From positions 585,867 to 649,866 of the forward strand of contig NZ_CAJHBL010000002.1 in the NCBI RefSeq assembly GCF_904846625.1: a DNA stretch of 64,000 nucleotides. The letters are read 5' to 3'. The notes under the pieces were generated by a model. The model saw only the letters and a program-made list of their open reading frames with translations. It was not told the DNA's origin and ran no database searches. Origin of the DNA: Psychrobacter sp. JCM 18900 (lineage in GTDB: Bacteria > Pseudomonadota > Gammaproteobacteria > Pseudomonadales > Moraxellaceae). Made by a program: the position numbers and the translations under genes. Shown in pieces: positions 26,445 to 35,368 of this stretch; the first letter of the stretch is position 1; each line of letters starts with the position of its first letter.

Positions 26445-28280
26445 ATGATAATAAAAAATGCCCTGTTAAAGGCTGTATTGCTAACCATCACCGTCAGTTG
26501 GATACCGAGCAGTATCGCTGCACCTATCACGACGACCGCGCTTGGTCACAATAGTCCTACTGAGTACATCGATGCACCTTACTTACCTTATGCCAATCCA
26601 AAAGCGCCATCAGGGGGTACGCTGTCTCTAGATGCTCGCGGTACGTTTAATAGCGCCAACAAATGGATGACCACAGGTGTGGCGATGATTGGCACAGACT
26701 ATCTGTATGATACTTTGATGACTGGTTCATTAAATGAAGCATTTACCATGTATCCACAGCTGGCAAGTAAAGTGACATATGATCCAGACGATACGAGCTG
26801 GATTATCTATCATCTCAATCCTAATGCTAGTTTTTGGGATGGGTCGGGTGTGACCAGTCGCGATGTAAAAGCAACTTTTGAGGCGATATTGAACAAAGGC
26901 CCCATGTATATTCGCAGTTATCTAAGTGATATCAAAGACATTCAAATCATTAATGATCAACAAGTAAAGTTTGTCTTTGCCTCTGCTGACAACAAAGAGA
27001 TTTTACTGACCGTTGGCCAGTTTCCTATATTTGCCAAATCTTCCATTGATACCGATTTTGAGAAAATCAGTCTGTCACCATTGATGGGTAGTGGTCCTTA
27101 TAAATTGGGACGCGTCGATGCGGGACGTTCGGTAAGTTATATACGTGATCCCAATTATTGGGGGCGTGATTTGATGGTCAATCGTGGCCGCTACAACTTT
27201 GATATGATCAAGTTTGTTTATTATCAAAGTGATGAAATTGCCTTTGAAGGTTTTAAATCTGGTCAATATCGTTTTCGCCCCGAAAATAAAGCATCGAACT
27301 GGGTAACTGGGTATAATTTCCCCGCAGTGAAAGTAGGGCTTATCCAAAAAGAGACGATAACCAGTCAAAATCCGGTTCCGATGCAAGCATTGGTCATGAA
27401 TTTGCGCCGTCCAATCTTTCAAGATATCAAAGTTCGCCAAGCACTGACGGCTGCTTATGATTTTGAATGGATGAATAAAACCTTATTTCACGGGCAGTAT
27501 GAACGTTTGCAAAGCTTTTTTCATGGATCAGAGCTTGCTGCAACGGGTACGCCATCTGATGCAGAAATGCAGGTATTGACACCGTTATTGTCTGAGCTCG
27601 AACCGATTCAACGTAAAGCAACATTAGCAGAATGGCAGCTACCCACCAGTGATGGGAACGGCTTTAATCGTCAAGGGTTATTAGAGGCGCGTAAGCTTCT
27701 ATTAGAGGCTGGGTTTTATTATGAGGATATGAAACTATATCAGCCTGATGGATCGCTTGCCCAGATTGAGGTTTTAATGACAGGCGAGACCATGGGCCGT
27801 GTATTATTGCCTTATATTCGCAATCTAAAACGCTTGGGATTTGATGCAACATTGCGCCAAGTCGATGGGCCGCAATATTATGAGCGTATGCGCCGTTTTG
27901 ACTATGACATGGTCGTGGACGTATTTGCTCAAAGTCTATCTCCTGGTGCTGAACAAGCGGCATTCTGGGGAAGCGCTGCTGCTGACGAGCCGGGTAATCA
28001 TAACAGTGCTGGTATCAAGAATGCAGCCGTCGATAAAGTCGTTGCTGCCCTTGGTAATGCTAAAAATCGTGACGAGATTGTACTGTATACACAGGTGTTA
28101 GATAGGTTATTGCGGGCAGGACATTATGTTGTACCGCTATACGGCAAATCTGGTACCAATGTCGCCTATTGGGATCAGTATCGCCATACCGAAAAGCTAC
28201 CGACCAATGCTGTTGGTATCGATTATTGGTGGGTCGATAAAGAGGCAGAAGGGCGCATCAATAAATATTTAAAGCAGTAG
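26445..28280 (+). CDS. yejA: Peptide ABC transporter substrate-binding protein YejA
   Basis: A family-5 periplasmic binding protein of about 611 aa. A signal peptide (ALLKAVLLTITVSWIPSSIAA) precedes ALGHNSPTEY, typical of YejA. Other landmarks are YPQLASKVTYDPDDTSWIIYHL, FWDGSGVTSRDVKATFEAI, LMGSGPYKLG, DPNYWGRDLMVNRGRYNFD and MVVDVFAQSLSPGAEQ. It delivers peptides to the YejBEF importer, which in enterobacteria takes up peptides including microcin C and affects antimicrobial-peptide tolerance. I prefer ATG 26445 (MIIKNALL), since upstream TTG codons add a non-signal sequence. A MITE and gloB separate it from yejBEF. Confidence 0.93.
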   Translation: MIIKNALLKAVLLTITVSWIPSSIAAPITTTALGHNSPTEYIDAPYLPYANPKAPSGGTLSLDARGTFNSANKWMTTGVAMIGTDYLYDTLMTGSLNEAFTMYPQLASKVTYDPDDTSWIIYHLNPNASFWDGSGVTSRDVKATFEAILNKGPMYIRSYLSDIKDIQIINDQQVKFVFASADNKEILLTVGQFPIFAKSSIDTDFEKISLSPLMGSGPYKLGRVDAGRSVSYIRDPNYWGRDLMVNRGRYNFDMIKFVYYQSDEIAFEGFKSGQYRFRPENKASNWVTGYNFPAVKVGLIQKETITSQNPVPMQALVMNLRRPIFQDIKVRQALTAAYDFEWMNKTLFHGQYERLQSFFHGSELAATGTPSDAEMQVLTPLLSELEPIQRKATLAEWQLPTSDGNGFNRQGLLEARKLLLEAGFYYEDMKLYQPDGSLAQIEVLMTGETMGRVLLPYIRNLKRLGFDATLRQVDGPQYYERMRRFDYDMVVDVFAQSLSPGAEQAAFWGSAAADEPGNHNSAGIKNAAVDKVVAALGNAKNRDEIVLYTQVLDRLLRAGHYVVPLYGKSGTNVAYWDQYRHTEKLPTNAVGIDYWWVDKEAEGRINKYLKQ

Positions 28281-28380
28281 ACAGTATTTATTATAAAGTT
28301 TGACCCGATAACAACGGACAGCTGAGCATAGATGCTGTTGTTATCGAATATATTCTGTTGGTATCAAATAACAGTTAGAT

Positions 28381-28554
28381 TAGGGCGTGTCCTCATTTTA
28401 AAAATGGTGATAAAAATGAGATAAATTGCCGTCAAACGAGGAAAATAGTGCAGATAATATCGAGATATTGACCAACTATTTGACGATGTTTGGCAAAATT
28501 TAGCTGTTTTTAGCCCATTTAGAGGACACTCGTTTGAATTGAGGACACGCCCTA
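28381..28554. mobile_element. MITE-like element, copy 1
   Basis: A non-coding 170-bp unit (28383-28552) with near-perfect inverted ends, GGGCGTGTCCTCA at the left and TGAGGACACGCCC at the right, flanked on both sides by TA (28381-28382, 28553-28554). The TA flanks suggest a TA target duplication as made by IS630/Tc1-type (and some IS5-group) transposases. It encodes no transposase, so it must be moved in trans. The second copy is at 35095-35252. It sits between yejA and gloB. Parent element not identified. Confidence 0.85.
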
Positions 28555-28604
28555 GATAACTCAAAATAACACGTAACAAAAATAACTACCGGTAAGGATT
28601 TAAC

Positions 28605-29384
28605 ATGAGTATCCGTATTCACCCAATCAAAGCATTTAGCGATAACTATATCTGGACATTGATTAATGAAAATAATAAGCAGGCGATTGTTATTGATCCA
28701 GGTCAAGCCCAGCCGGTCATTGATTATCTAGAGACGCATGAGCTTGAGCTAACCTCGATTTGGACGACTCACCATCATCATGATCATATCGGCGGCGTCG
28801 CAGAGTTACAGGAATCGTATCCGATGACTCATCTGGTTGCGCATAGTGAGCATGGTGTCGATGAGGATCAAACTATCAAAGACGGTAGCACGGTAAGCGC
28901 ATGGGGCTGCTCTGCGCAAGTCTGGGATGTGTCAGGGCATACCGCTAGCCATATGGCCTATATCTTAGATATCGATGGACAAAAGCACTGCTTTTGCGGT
29001 GATACGTTGTTTAGTGCAGGTTGCGGGCGTGTGTTTACTGGTACGATTGAGCAACTGCATGAGAGCTTTAAGCGTTTGAACGGCTTGCCTTATGAGGCGC
29101 TACTGTATCCTGCGCATGAATATACGGCCAGTAACCTACGTTTTGGCCTGTCTATTGAACCTGACAACGAAGCGATGCAGCAAGCCTTAGCACGAGCAGA
29201 GGCGCAAACTGAGCAAGGCATGGCAACGCTACCAGTGACACTAGAGCATGAATGCACGGTAAATGTGTTTTTACGTACACAAGAGCCAAGTGTAATCGCA
29301 GGAGTGAAATCCAAAATGTCTATCGATGATGAGAAGTCGTTAACGGTATTTGCAGCGTTACGTGAGCTAAAAAACAACTTTTAA
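28605..29384 (+). CDS. gloB: Hydroxyacylglutathione hydrolase GloB (glyoxalase II)
   Basis: A 259-aa metallo-beta-lactamase-fold enzyme hydrolysing S-lactoylglutathione, the second step of methylglyoxal detoxification. The start MSIRIHPIKAFSDNYIW, the metal motif THHHHDH (residues about 55-61), VSGHTASHMAYIL, FCGDTLFSAGCGRVFTG and YPAHEYTASNLRFG are all as expected. AAGGA precedes the ATG. It is wedged between yejA and yejBEF on the same strand; no functional link to peptide import is evident. Confidence 0.97.
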   Translation: MSIRIHPIKAFSDNYIWTLINENNKQAIVIDPGQAQPVIDYLETHELELTSIWTTHHHHDHIGGVAELQESYPMTHLVAHSEHGVDEDQTIKDGSTVSAWGCSAQVWDVSGHTASHMAYILDIDGQKHCFCGDTLFSAGCGRVFTGTIEQLHESFKRLNGLPYEALLYPAHEYTASNLRFGLSIEPDNEAMQQALARAEAQTEQGMATLPVTLEHECTVNVFLRTQEPSVIAGVKSKMSIDDEKSLTVFAALRELKNNF

Positions 29385-29487
29385 AGCAAGTTTTTAACAA
29401 ATAGTTTGCTTTTAAGAACCTCTTTAACATAACGCAATTCGCTGCTGAACGTCATTGCCCTCTCTCTTTATTTAGGAAGTCGCCATT

Positions 29488-30558
29488 ATGGGTCGTTATA
29501 TCTTAAAAAGACTACTACTGATATTGCCGACACTATTTTTGATATTGCTTGCCAACTTTGTGATCGTACAGGCGGCACCAGGCGGGCCTGTTGAGCAGCA
29601 GCTGGCACTTATCGAGCAGGGTGCAAAAGACAATGCGCTTGGCGGTAATATCGGCGCGGGCAGTGCAGGTGGGAATGACAGCACTTATCAAGGCACGCGT
29701 GGTCTCTCTGAGGAGATGGTCGCCGCAATCAATGCCCAATATGGCTTTGATAAATCTGCCCCAGAGCGATTTTGGCTTATGTTAAAGAACTACGCTCAGC
29801 TAGATTTTGGTGAGTCGTTTTTTAAAGGGCAGTCGGTGACCGATCTTATCGTAGAGAAGTTGCCAGTCTCGATATCGCTTGGGCTGTGGAGTACGCTGCT
29901 CATCTATATGATCGCCATTCCGTTAGGCGTCTATAAAGCGATGCATCATGGCTCAGGCATTGATAAAGCCACGGCTATGCTGCTGGCGATCGGACATGCG
30001 ATACCTGTATTTGTCTTTGCTGTGATTTTATTGGTGTTTTTTGCGGGTGGCAGTTACTGGAATATCTTTCCATTACAGGGACTGACGTCCGAAAATTTTG
30101 ATCAGCTAAGCGCTCTTGGTAAAGTAAAAGATTATTTTTGGCATTTGGCGTTACCGCTGCTGGCGAGTACCGTAGGCGGTTTTGCAGGTTTGACCTATTT
30201 GACCAAATTCAGCTTTTTAGAGGAACTGGGCAAGCAGTATGTACTGACCGCTCGTGCTAAAGGCTTAGGTGAGCGTCAGGTGCTATACGGACATGTGTTT
30301 CGCAATGCAATGTTGATTATCATTGCAGGTATTCCAGCCGCTATCGTTGGTATCTTCTTTGCGGGTAACTTCTTGATTGAAATTATCTTTAAACTTGATG
30401 GCCTCGGTTTGCTAGGGTTTGAAGCCATTCAACAACGCGATTATCCAGTGATATTTGGCACGCTATTTATCTTTACCTTAGTGGGGCTGCTACTGCAATT
30501 AATCAGTGATTTGAGCTATCACTTAATCGATCCTCGTATTGATTTTGAGGGGCGCTAA
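29488..30558 (+). CDS. yejB: Peptide ABC transporter permease YejB
   Basis: A 356-aa inner-membrane permease of the binding-protein-dependent family. The start MGRYILKRLLLILPTLFLILLANFVIVQAAPGGPVEQ matches YejB, then comes a periplasmic loop with GLSEEMVAAINAQYGFDKSAPERF and four to five further spans. The EAA-type loop GLGERQVLYGHVFRNAML contacts the ATPase. AGGAAG precedes the ATG. Its TAA stop overlaps the ATG of yejE (TAATG), showing translational coupling. Confidence 0.94.
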   Translation: MGRYILKRLLLILPTLFLILLANFVIVQAAPGGPVEQQLALIEQGAKDNALGGNIGAGSAGGNDSTYQGTRGLSEEMVAAINAQYGFDKSAPERFWLMLKNYAQLDFGESFFKGQSVTDLIVEKLPVSISLGLWSTLLIYMIAIPLGVYKAMHHGSGIDKATAMLLAIGHAIPVFVFAVILLVFFAGGSYWNIFPLQGLTSENFDQLSALGKVKDYFWHLALPLLASTVGGFAGLTYLTKFSFLEELGKQYVLTARAKGLGERQVLYGHVFRNAMLIIIAGIPAAIVGIFFAGNFLIEIIFKLDGLGLLGFEAIQQRDYPVIFGTLFIFTLVGLLLQLISDLSYHLIDPRIDFEGR

Positions 30559-31670
30559 TGTCAAATAATAAACCTTCATCAAAGAGCAGTCCTATTAATA
30601 GCGAACCAGATAAATCGCCAATGCTTGAGCAGCTATCTACCACAAAAAAGCAACGATTGAACCCTATATGGCAAGCGCGTTTAAATCGCTTTCGCCAAAA
30701 TCGACTTGGAGTGATATCGCTGTTTGTTTTCGCAGTGATATTTGTCATCTGCATGGCGGCTAATGTCATTGCCAATGACAAACCATTATTAGTGCAGTAT
30801 CAAGGCGATTATTACTTTCCGGTATTAAAGGCCTATCCTGAAACGACGTTTGGCGGTGTATTTGAGACCGAAACCAATTATAAAGATCCTGCAGTGCAGT
30901 CGCTGATTGATGAGCAAGGGTTTTATATGATGCCGCCTATCCCGTTTGCCGACCAGACACCGAATGTCGAGCTTGGTTTGCCTTATCCAGCAGCGCCCAA
31001 TGCCCAGAACTGGCTTGGTACTGATGATATGGGGCGTGATGTGCTGGCACGGATACTTTATGGTATGCGAGTGTCGTTACTGTTTGGTCTGGCTTTGACG
31101 CTTGCGGGCGCACTGATTGGGATTATCGTTGGTGCGGTACAAGGTTATTATGGCGGTTGGGTAGATCTGGCAGGGCAGCGATTTATGGAAGTATGGGGCG
31201 GTATGCCTCAGCTGTTTATGATTATTATTTTGGTCAGTCTGTTTAGTCCTAGCATTATTATGCTGTTTGCCATGATGCTACTGTTCGGTTGGATGGGTTT
31301 GGTCGGTTTGGTACGGGCAGAGTTTTTGCGAGCCCGCAACTTTGACTATGTGCGAGCTGCACGCAATTTAGGCGTTTCGGACAGCCAAATCATGCTTAGA
31401 CATATCTTACCTAATGCATTAGCTTCTAGCTTGTCGCAGTTGCCATTTATTTTAACGGCTAATATTATCGCCTTAACCGCGCTGGATTTCTTGGGATATG
31501 GATTGCCACCTGGCTCACCGTCTCTTGGTGAGCTAATGGTACAAGGGAAGAACAACCTTGATGCACCATGGCTTGCCTTGTCAGGATTCTTTAGTTTGAC
31601 CTTTATTTTGTCATTGCTCATCTTCGTTGGCGAAGCGCTGCGTGATGCATTTGATCCGAGGCGTTCTTAA
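30558..31670 (+). CDS. yejE: Peptide ABC transporter permease YejE
   Basis: A 370-aa permease partner of YejB. It has a cytoplasmic N-terminus, a first span (LGVISLFVFAVIFVICMAANVIA), then a periplasmic region with KAYPETTFGGVFETETNYKDP, typical of YejE. The transport core includes NWLGTDDMGRDVLARILYGMRVSL and the EAA loop RNLGVSDSQIMLRHILPNAL. The gene overlaps yejB by one base and is followed one base later by yejF, so the three are a single operon. Confidence 0.94.
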   Translation: MSNNKPSSKSSPINSEPDKSPMLEQLSTTKKQRLNPIWQARLNRFRQNRLGVISLFVFAVIFVICMAANVIANDKPLLVQYQGDYYFPVLKAYPETTFGGVFETETNYKDPAVQSLIDEQGFYMMPPIPFADQTPNVELGLPYPAAPNAQNWLGTDDMGRDVLARILYGMRVSLLFGLALTLAGALIGIIVGAVQGYYGGWVDLAGQRFMEVWGGMPQLFMIIILVSLFSPSIIMLFAMMLLFGWMGLVGLVRAEFLRARNFDYVRAARNLGVSDSQIMLRHILPNALASSLSQLPFILTANIIALTALDFLGYGLPPGSPSLGELMVQGKNNLDAPWLALSGFFSLTFILSLLIFVGEALRDAFDPRRS

Positions 31671-31671
31671 T

Positions 31672-33351
31672 ATGACTAAAAATATTATCGCCACTGAGCA
31701 ACACAACGCACCAGATGAATGTCTGAATCATGCACAAGATAAGCTTATGCTGACAGTAGATAGATTAACTATTACTACGACTACAGGTGTCCAGTTGGTC
31801 GATGCGCTGTCTTATGAGCTAAGACAAGGGCAAACTTTGGCTATCGTTGGTGAGTCAGGCTCTGGCAAATCGATCGCCAGTCTTGCGCTACTAGGTCTGT
31901 TACCAGATAGTTTAACGATTACTGGTGAAGTTCAGTTGGCAAGTACGGCAGGTATGTCTACCTTGCCCATATCCAATGATAAGGCGCGTAATGCTGCATT
32001 GCGGTCTATTCGTGGACAGCGGATTGGTATGGTATTTCAGGAGCCGATGACCGCATTAAATCCGTTGCATACGGTCGCCAAACAAATCGCTGAATCGTTG
32101 CGTCTAAGCGGAATACCTAAGAAGCAATGGCGAGACATTAGCATTGCTTTGCTAAATGATGTCAATATTGCAGATCCTGCTGACAAATTGAACCGTTACC
32201 CACATGAGTTATCAGGTGGTCAGCGTCAGCGAGTAATGATTGCCATGGCATTGGCTCAGCAGCCTGATATTTTAATCGCTGATGAGCCAACGACTGCACT
32301 CGATGTGACGTTGCAGCATGAGATTTTGGCGCTATTAGATGATCTCAAACGTCAGCATAATATGGCGATGATATTAATCAGTCATGATCTCAACCTAGTC
32401 AGACGCTATAGTGATGAGGTCATCGTCATGCGTCATGGTCAAACCATTGAGCAGGGTCAAACGTCAGCGGTATTTAGTCAGCCCAAAGCCGATTATACTC
32501 GGACGCTTATTCAGCAAGACTTTGGTCAAGCATTGACCATAGAAGACGATAACGCGGATAAGCACCCAAGCGTACTAGAAGTGAAGCGTCTTAACGTACA
32601 GTTCCCAATTGAAAAAGGTCTGTTTGGTGGTACCAAGCGCTGGTTCGATGCGGTCAAAGATGTCGATATGAGGCTACAAAAAGGCCAAGCATTGGGTATC
32701 GTCGGTGAGTCTGGCTCTGGAAAAACCACCATTGCGCTGGCGCTTAGCCAACTACTGAGCAATCAAGCACGTGTGAATGGGCAGATAGTGGTCAACGGGC
32801 AAGATATTTCGATATTGTCCAAAAAAGCGCTACGTAACTTCCGCGCGCAGATACAGATGGTATTTCAAGATCCATTTGCCAGTATTAATCCGCGTATGAC
32901 GGTCATGCAAATCGTTGAAGAAGGGCTGCTGGTACAAGGCGTGGATAAAGTCGCCCGTCAGCAAGCGGTGCTAGATAGTCTTGCTACAGTACATTTGCCT
33001 TTAGCATTTGCGCAGCGTTATCCGCATGAGCTGTCAGGTGGCCAGCGTCAACGCGTGGCACTGGCGCGCGCACTCATTATGAAGCCAAGCTTACTTATAT
33101 TAGATGAGCCGACCTCCGCGCTCGATAGTACCACACAGATAACAGTAGTTAGTTTATTACGTGAAATCCAAGAAAGACTGCAAATCAGCTATGTTTTTAT
33201 CAGTCATGATCTCAAAGTAGTACGCGCACTGTGTCAGCATATTATGGTGTTAAAACAAGGCACTTGCGTAGAGTCTGGACGTACCGAAGATCTCTTTAAT
33301 CATCCACAACATATTTATACTCAGCAACTGCTAAAGGCAAGTACTGACTAG
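31672..33351 (+). CDS. yejF: Peptide ABC transporter ATP-binding protein YejF (duplicated ATPase)
   Basis: About 559 aa with two complete ABC domains. Walker A motifs GESGSGKSIAS (about residue 59) and GESGSGKTTIA (about 344), two LSGGQRQRV signatures and Walker B ILIADEPTTALD and LILDEPTSALD are all present. Both halves look active. It powers peptide import by YejABE at the inner membrane. I start at ATG 31672, just after the yejE stop; a longer in-frame reading would overlap yejE by about 44 bases without reason. Confidence 0.95.
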   Translation: MTKNIIATEQHNAPDECLNHAQDKLMLTVDRLTITTTTGVQLVDALSYELRQGQTLAIVGESGSGKSIASLALLGLLPDSLTITGEVQLASTAGMSTLPISNDKARNAALRSIRGQRIGMVFQEPMTALNPLHTVAKQIAESLRLSGIPKKQWRDISIALLNDVNIADPADKLNRYPHELSGGQRQRVMIAMALAQQPDILIADEPTTALDVTLQHEILALLDDLKRQHNMAMILISHDLNLVRRYSDEVIVMRHGQTIEQGQTSAVFSQPKADYTRTLIQQDFGQALTIEDDNADKHPSVLEVKRLNVQFPIEKGLFGGTKRWFDAVKDVDMRLQKGQALGIVGESGSGKTTIALALSQLLSNQARVNGQIVVNGQDISILSKKALRNFRAQIQMVFQDPFASINPRMTVMQIVEEGLLVQGVDKVARQQAVLDSLATVHLPLAFAQRYPHELSGGQRQRVALARALIMKPSLLILDEPTSALDSTTQITVVSLLREIQERLQISYVFISHDLKVVRALCQHIMVLKQGTCVESGRTEDLFNHPQHIYTQQLLKASTD

Positions 33352-33624
33352 TTTAAACGACTTACTGTAGCCAATTAGACTGAGCAATCAAACTAAGCGA
33401 CTAAAATAAGCGGCTTGGTATAAAATTGACACATCGCAGTTCATAATAATAGCGACATATTGAAAAAAGCAGTGGTACAATAATTTTAGAGAGCTGCCCA
33501 TTTTATAATGCTGTGATACGTATCTTTATACATTCTGGCGCTCGTAAATTAGTAATATTTAACTGGCTGCCCAAAACGGTCTTTATTGCAGTTAAAACCA
33601 TCATTAAAAAGGATTTTTGTGCTC

Positions 33625-34929
33625 ATGAAAACACAAAACAGTATTACTAAATTGGTAAAGAACAACAGTTTGCAGCATGCTGGTTATTTGGCTGTCGCTA
33701 AGACTCGGGCAAAGGTATTAAAAGCAGTCTCTTATGTGATACCTATTAGAAGACCAATGCTATTTATCGGTGAGACTGCCTGCGATGAGCTATGCGATAT
33801 GCTTATCAATGAAGGCAATACCAATGTGTTTATCGTCACGGATACAGTGCTCAACAAACTGGGCATACCTGCAAAAGTTACCGATTATCTAGATGCGAAA
33901 AATATCAGCTATCACATCTATGACGGTATTACGCCAGATCCTACTTTTAAGGTAGTTGAAGAAGGGCTCCGTCAATCTATCGAAGCCAATTGTGACTCTA
34001 TCGTAGCTATTGGTGGCGGTTCAGTAATTGATGCCGCCAAAATGATTGCCATGTCTCAAGGCAACAAGTGCAAGCCAAAGCAGCTAATCGGTATTCTTAA
34101 GGCAAGAAAGCCTGCGACTCCGCTATACTGCGTACCAACGACGGCTGGCACGGGTTCAGAGGCGACACTTGGTGCAGTAGTATCGGATGATAAAACGCAT
34201 CAAAAAGCATTGTCTATTGACCCAAGAATGGTACCACTAGCTGCAGCGATTGACCCAGTTATCATGAAAGGCATGCCAGCCCATATCACCGCAGATACTG
34301 GCATTGATGTATTGACCCATGCACTAGAAGCGTGGATGAGTGCCAATGCCAGCGTAGAGACAGATTATTATGCAGCCTCTGCCGTAAAATCTGTCATGCA
34401 TTATCTACCACTAGCTTATAAAGACGGTAGCAATCTAAAAGCAAGAGAAGAGATGGGTATCGCTGCTCATTATGGCGGGATTGCCTTTAACAAAGCAGGT
34501 CTGGGTTATGTGCATGCTATCGCGCATCAATTAGGCGCTTACTATAGTATTCCTCATGGCCGTGCTAACGCCATCGTGTTGCCTTATGTGCTCGACGTCA
34601 ATCGCAAAGTGAGCAAAAAGAGACTGGCTGCATTGGCTAAAAGAACCGGTATGGTACAGGATGGTCAAGCAGCTAATGGCGATAGTGAGATAGCAGATAA
34701 CCTTATCACGCAAGTTAGAGACTTGATTGCAGATCTAAATATTGATCCGACTGTCAATGGTATGAAAATCAGCGACTTTGATGATATTGCAAAGGCAGCT
34801 GCAAAAGAAGTCAGTGATACTTATGCCGTGCCAACCTATCTATCAGCCGCTGAGATCAAAAAAATTCTAACGAAAATTAAGCAGGCAAGTGACGAACGTG
34901 CTGATAGTAATAATGAAACAGCGTCATAG
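33625..34929 (+). CDS. Iron-containing alcohol dehydrogenase
   Basis: About 434 aa, group III metal-dependent alcohol dehydrogenase, using NAD(P). Landmarks are the nucleotide site AIGGGSVIDAAKMIA, TTAGTGSEATLGAVVSD, DVLTHALEAWMSANAS, and metal-ligand histidines in HAIAHQLGAYYSIPHGRANAI. The N-terminal extension of about 45 residues (MKTQNSITKLVKNNSLQHAG) is longer than in many relatives. Substrate cannot be read from sequence. The ATG at 33625 has an AAGG about eleven bases upstream. It is a single-gene transcript. Confidence 0.92.
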   Translation: MKTQNSITKLVKNNSLQHAGYLAVAKTRAKVLKAVSYVIPIRRPMLFIGETACDELCDMLINEGNTNVFIVTDTVLNKLGIPAKVTDYLDAKNISYHIYDGITPDPTFKVVEEGLRQSIEANCDSIVAIGGGSVIDAAKMIAMSQGNKCKPKQLIGILKARKPATPLYCVPTTAGTGSEATLGAVVSDDKTHQKALSIDPRMVPLAAAIDPVIMKGMPAHITADTGIDVLTHALEAWMSANASVETDYYAASAVKSVMHYLPLAYKDGSNLKAREEMGIAAHYGGIAFNKAGLGYVHAIAHQLGAYYSIPHGRANAIVLPYVLDVNRKVSKKRLAALAKRTGMVQDGQAANGDSEIADNLITQVRDLIADLNIDPTVNGMKISDFDDIAKAAAKEVSDTYAVPTYLSAAEIKKILTKIKQASDERADSNNETAS

Positions 34930-34956
34930 TTTTTGATGGGGCTAGTGACATTACAA

Positions 34957-34994
34957 TAAAAAAGCCTATTGCTTTTTGGAGGATAGGCTTTTTT
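34957..34994 (+). terminator. Rho-independent terminator of the alcohol dehydrogenase gene
   Basis: AAGCCTAT (about 34961-34968) pairs with ATAGGCTT (about 34983-34990), with an A run before and a T run after, about 30 bases past the stop. Confidence 0.85.
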
Positions 34995-35092
34995 AATGCA
35001 TTGAGATAATGAAGTTTCCGTCTTATTTCTATGGTCAACCCATACTAAAATATATAATCGTCATCAAATAATCGTTTAATTTATCTTGTGAT

Positions 35093-35254
35093 TAGGGCGT
35101 GTCCTCATTTTAAAAATGGTGATAAAAATGAGATAAATTGCAGTCAAACAAGGATAATATCGAGATATTAGTCAGCTATTTGACACCGTTTGGCAAGATT
35201 TAGCCATTTTTAACCCATTTAGATGACTATCGATTGAATTGAGGACACGCCCTA
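35093..35254. mobile_element. MITE-like element, copy 2
   Basis: A 158-bp relative of the element at 28383-28552, in the same orientation and with the same GGGCGTGTCCTCA/TGAGGACACGCCC ends and TA flanks (35093-35094, 35253-35254). By eye most bases match; the main difference is a deletion of about 12 bases after GTCAAACAAGG. Internal drift in both copies suggests neither is very recent. It lies between the alcohol dehydrogenase terminator and msrAB and may bring or displace promoter signals there. Confidence 0.85.
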
Positions 35255-35368
35255 AACTCAGTTGATAAAAAATATCTTAATAAACTGTAAATATATAACA
35301 GTATAGGAATGTTTCAGTGATACAAAAGCGTTAGGATATTTAAAGGACATTACGCTTAGGAGATTTTT

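Noticed and set aside
27075..27440. 121-codon antisense frame in yejA
   Set aside because: Shadow of the yejA codons; no ribosome site and no protein-like pattern.
28364..28706. Two short minus-strand frames across the MITE and the start of gloB
   Set aside because: They run through the inverted-repeat ends and out into flanking DNA; not conserved as a transposase fragment.
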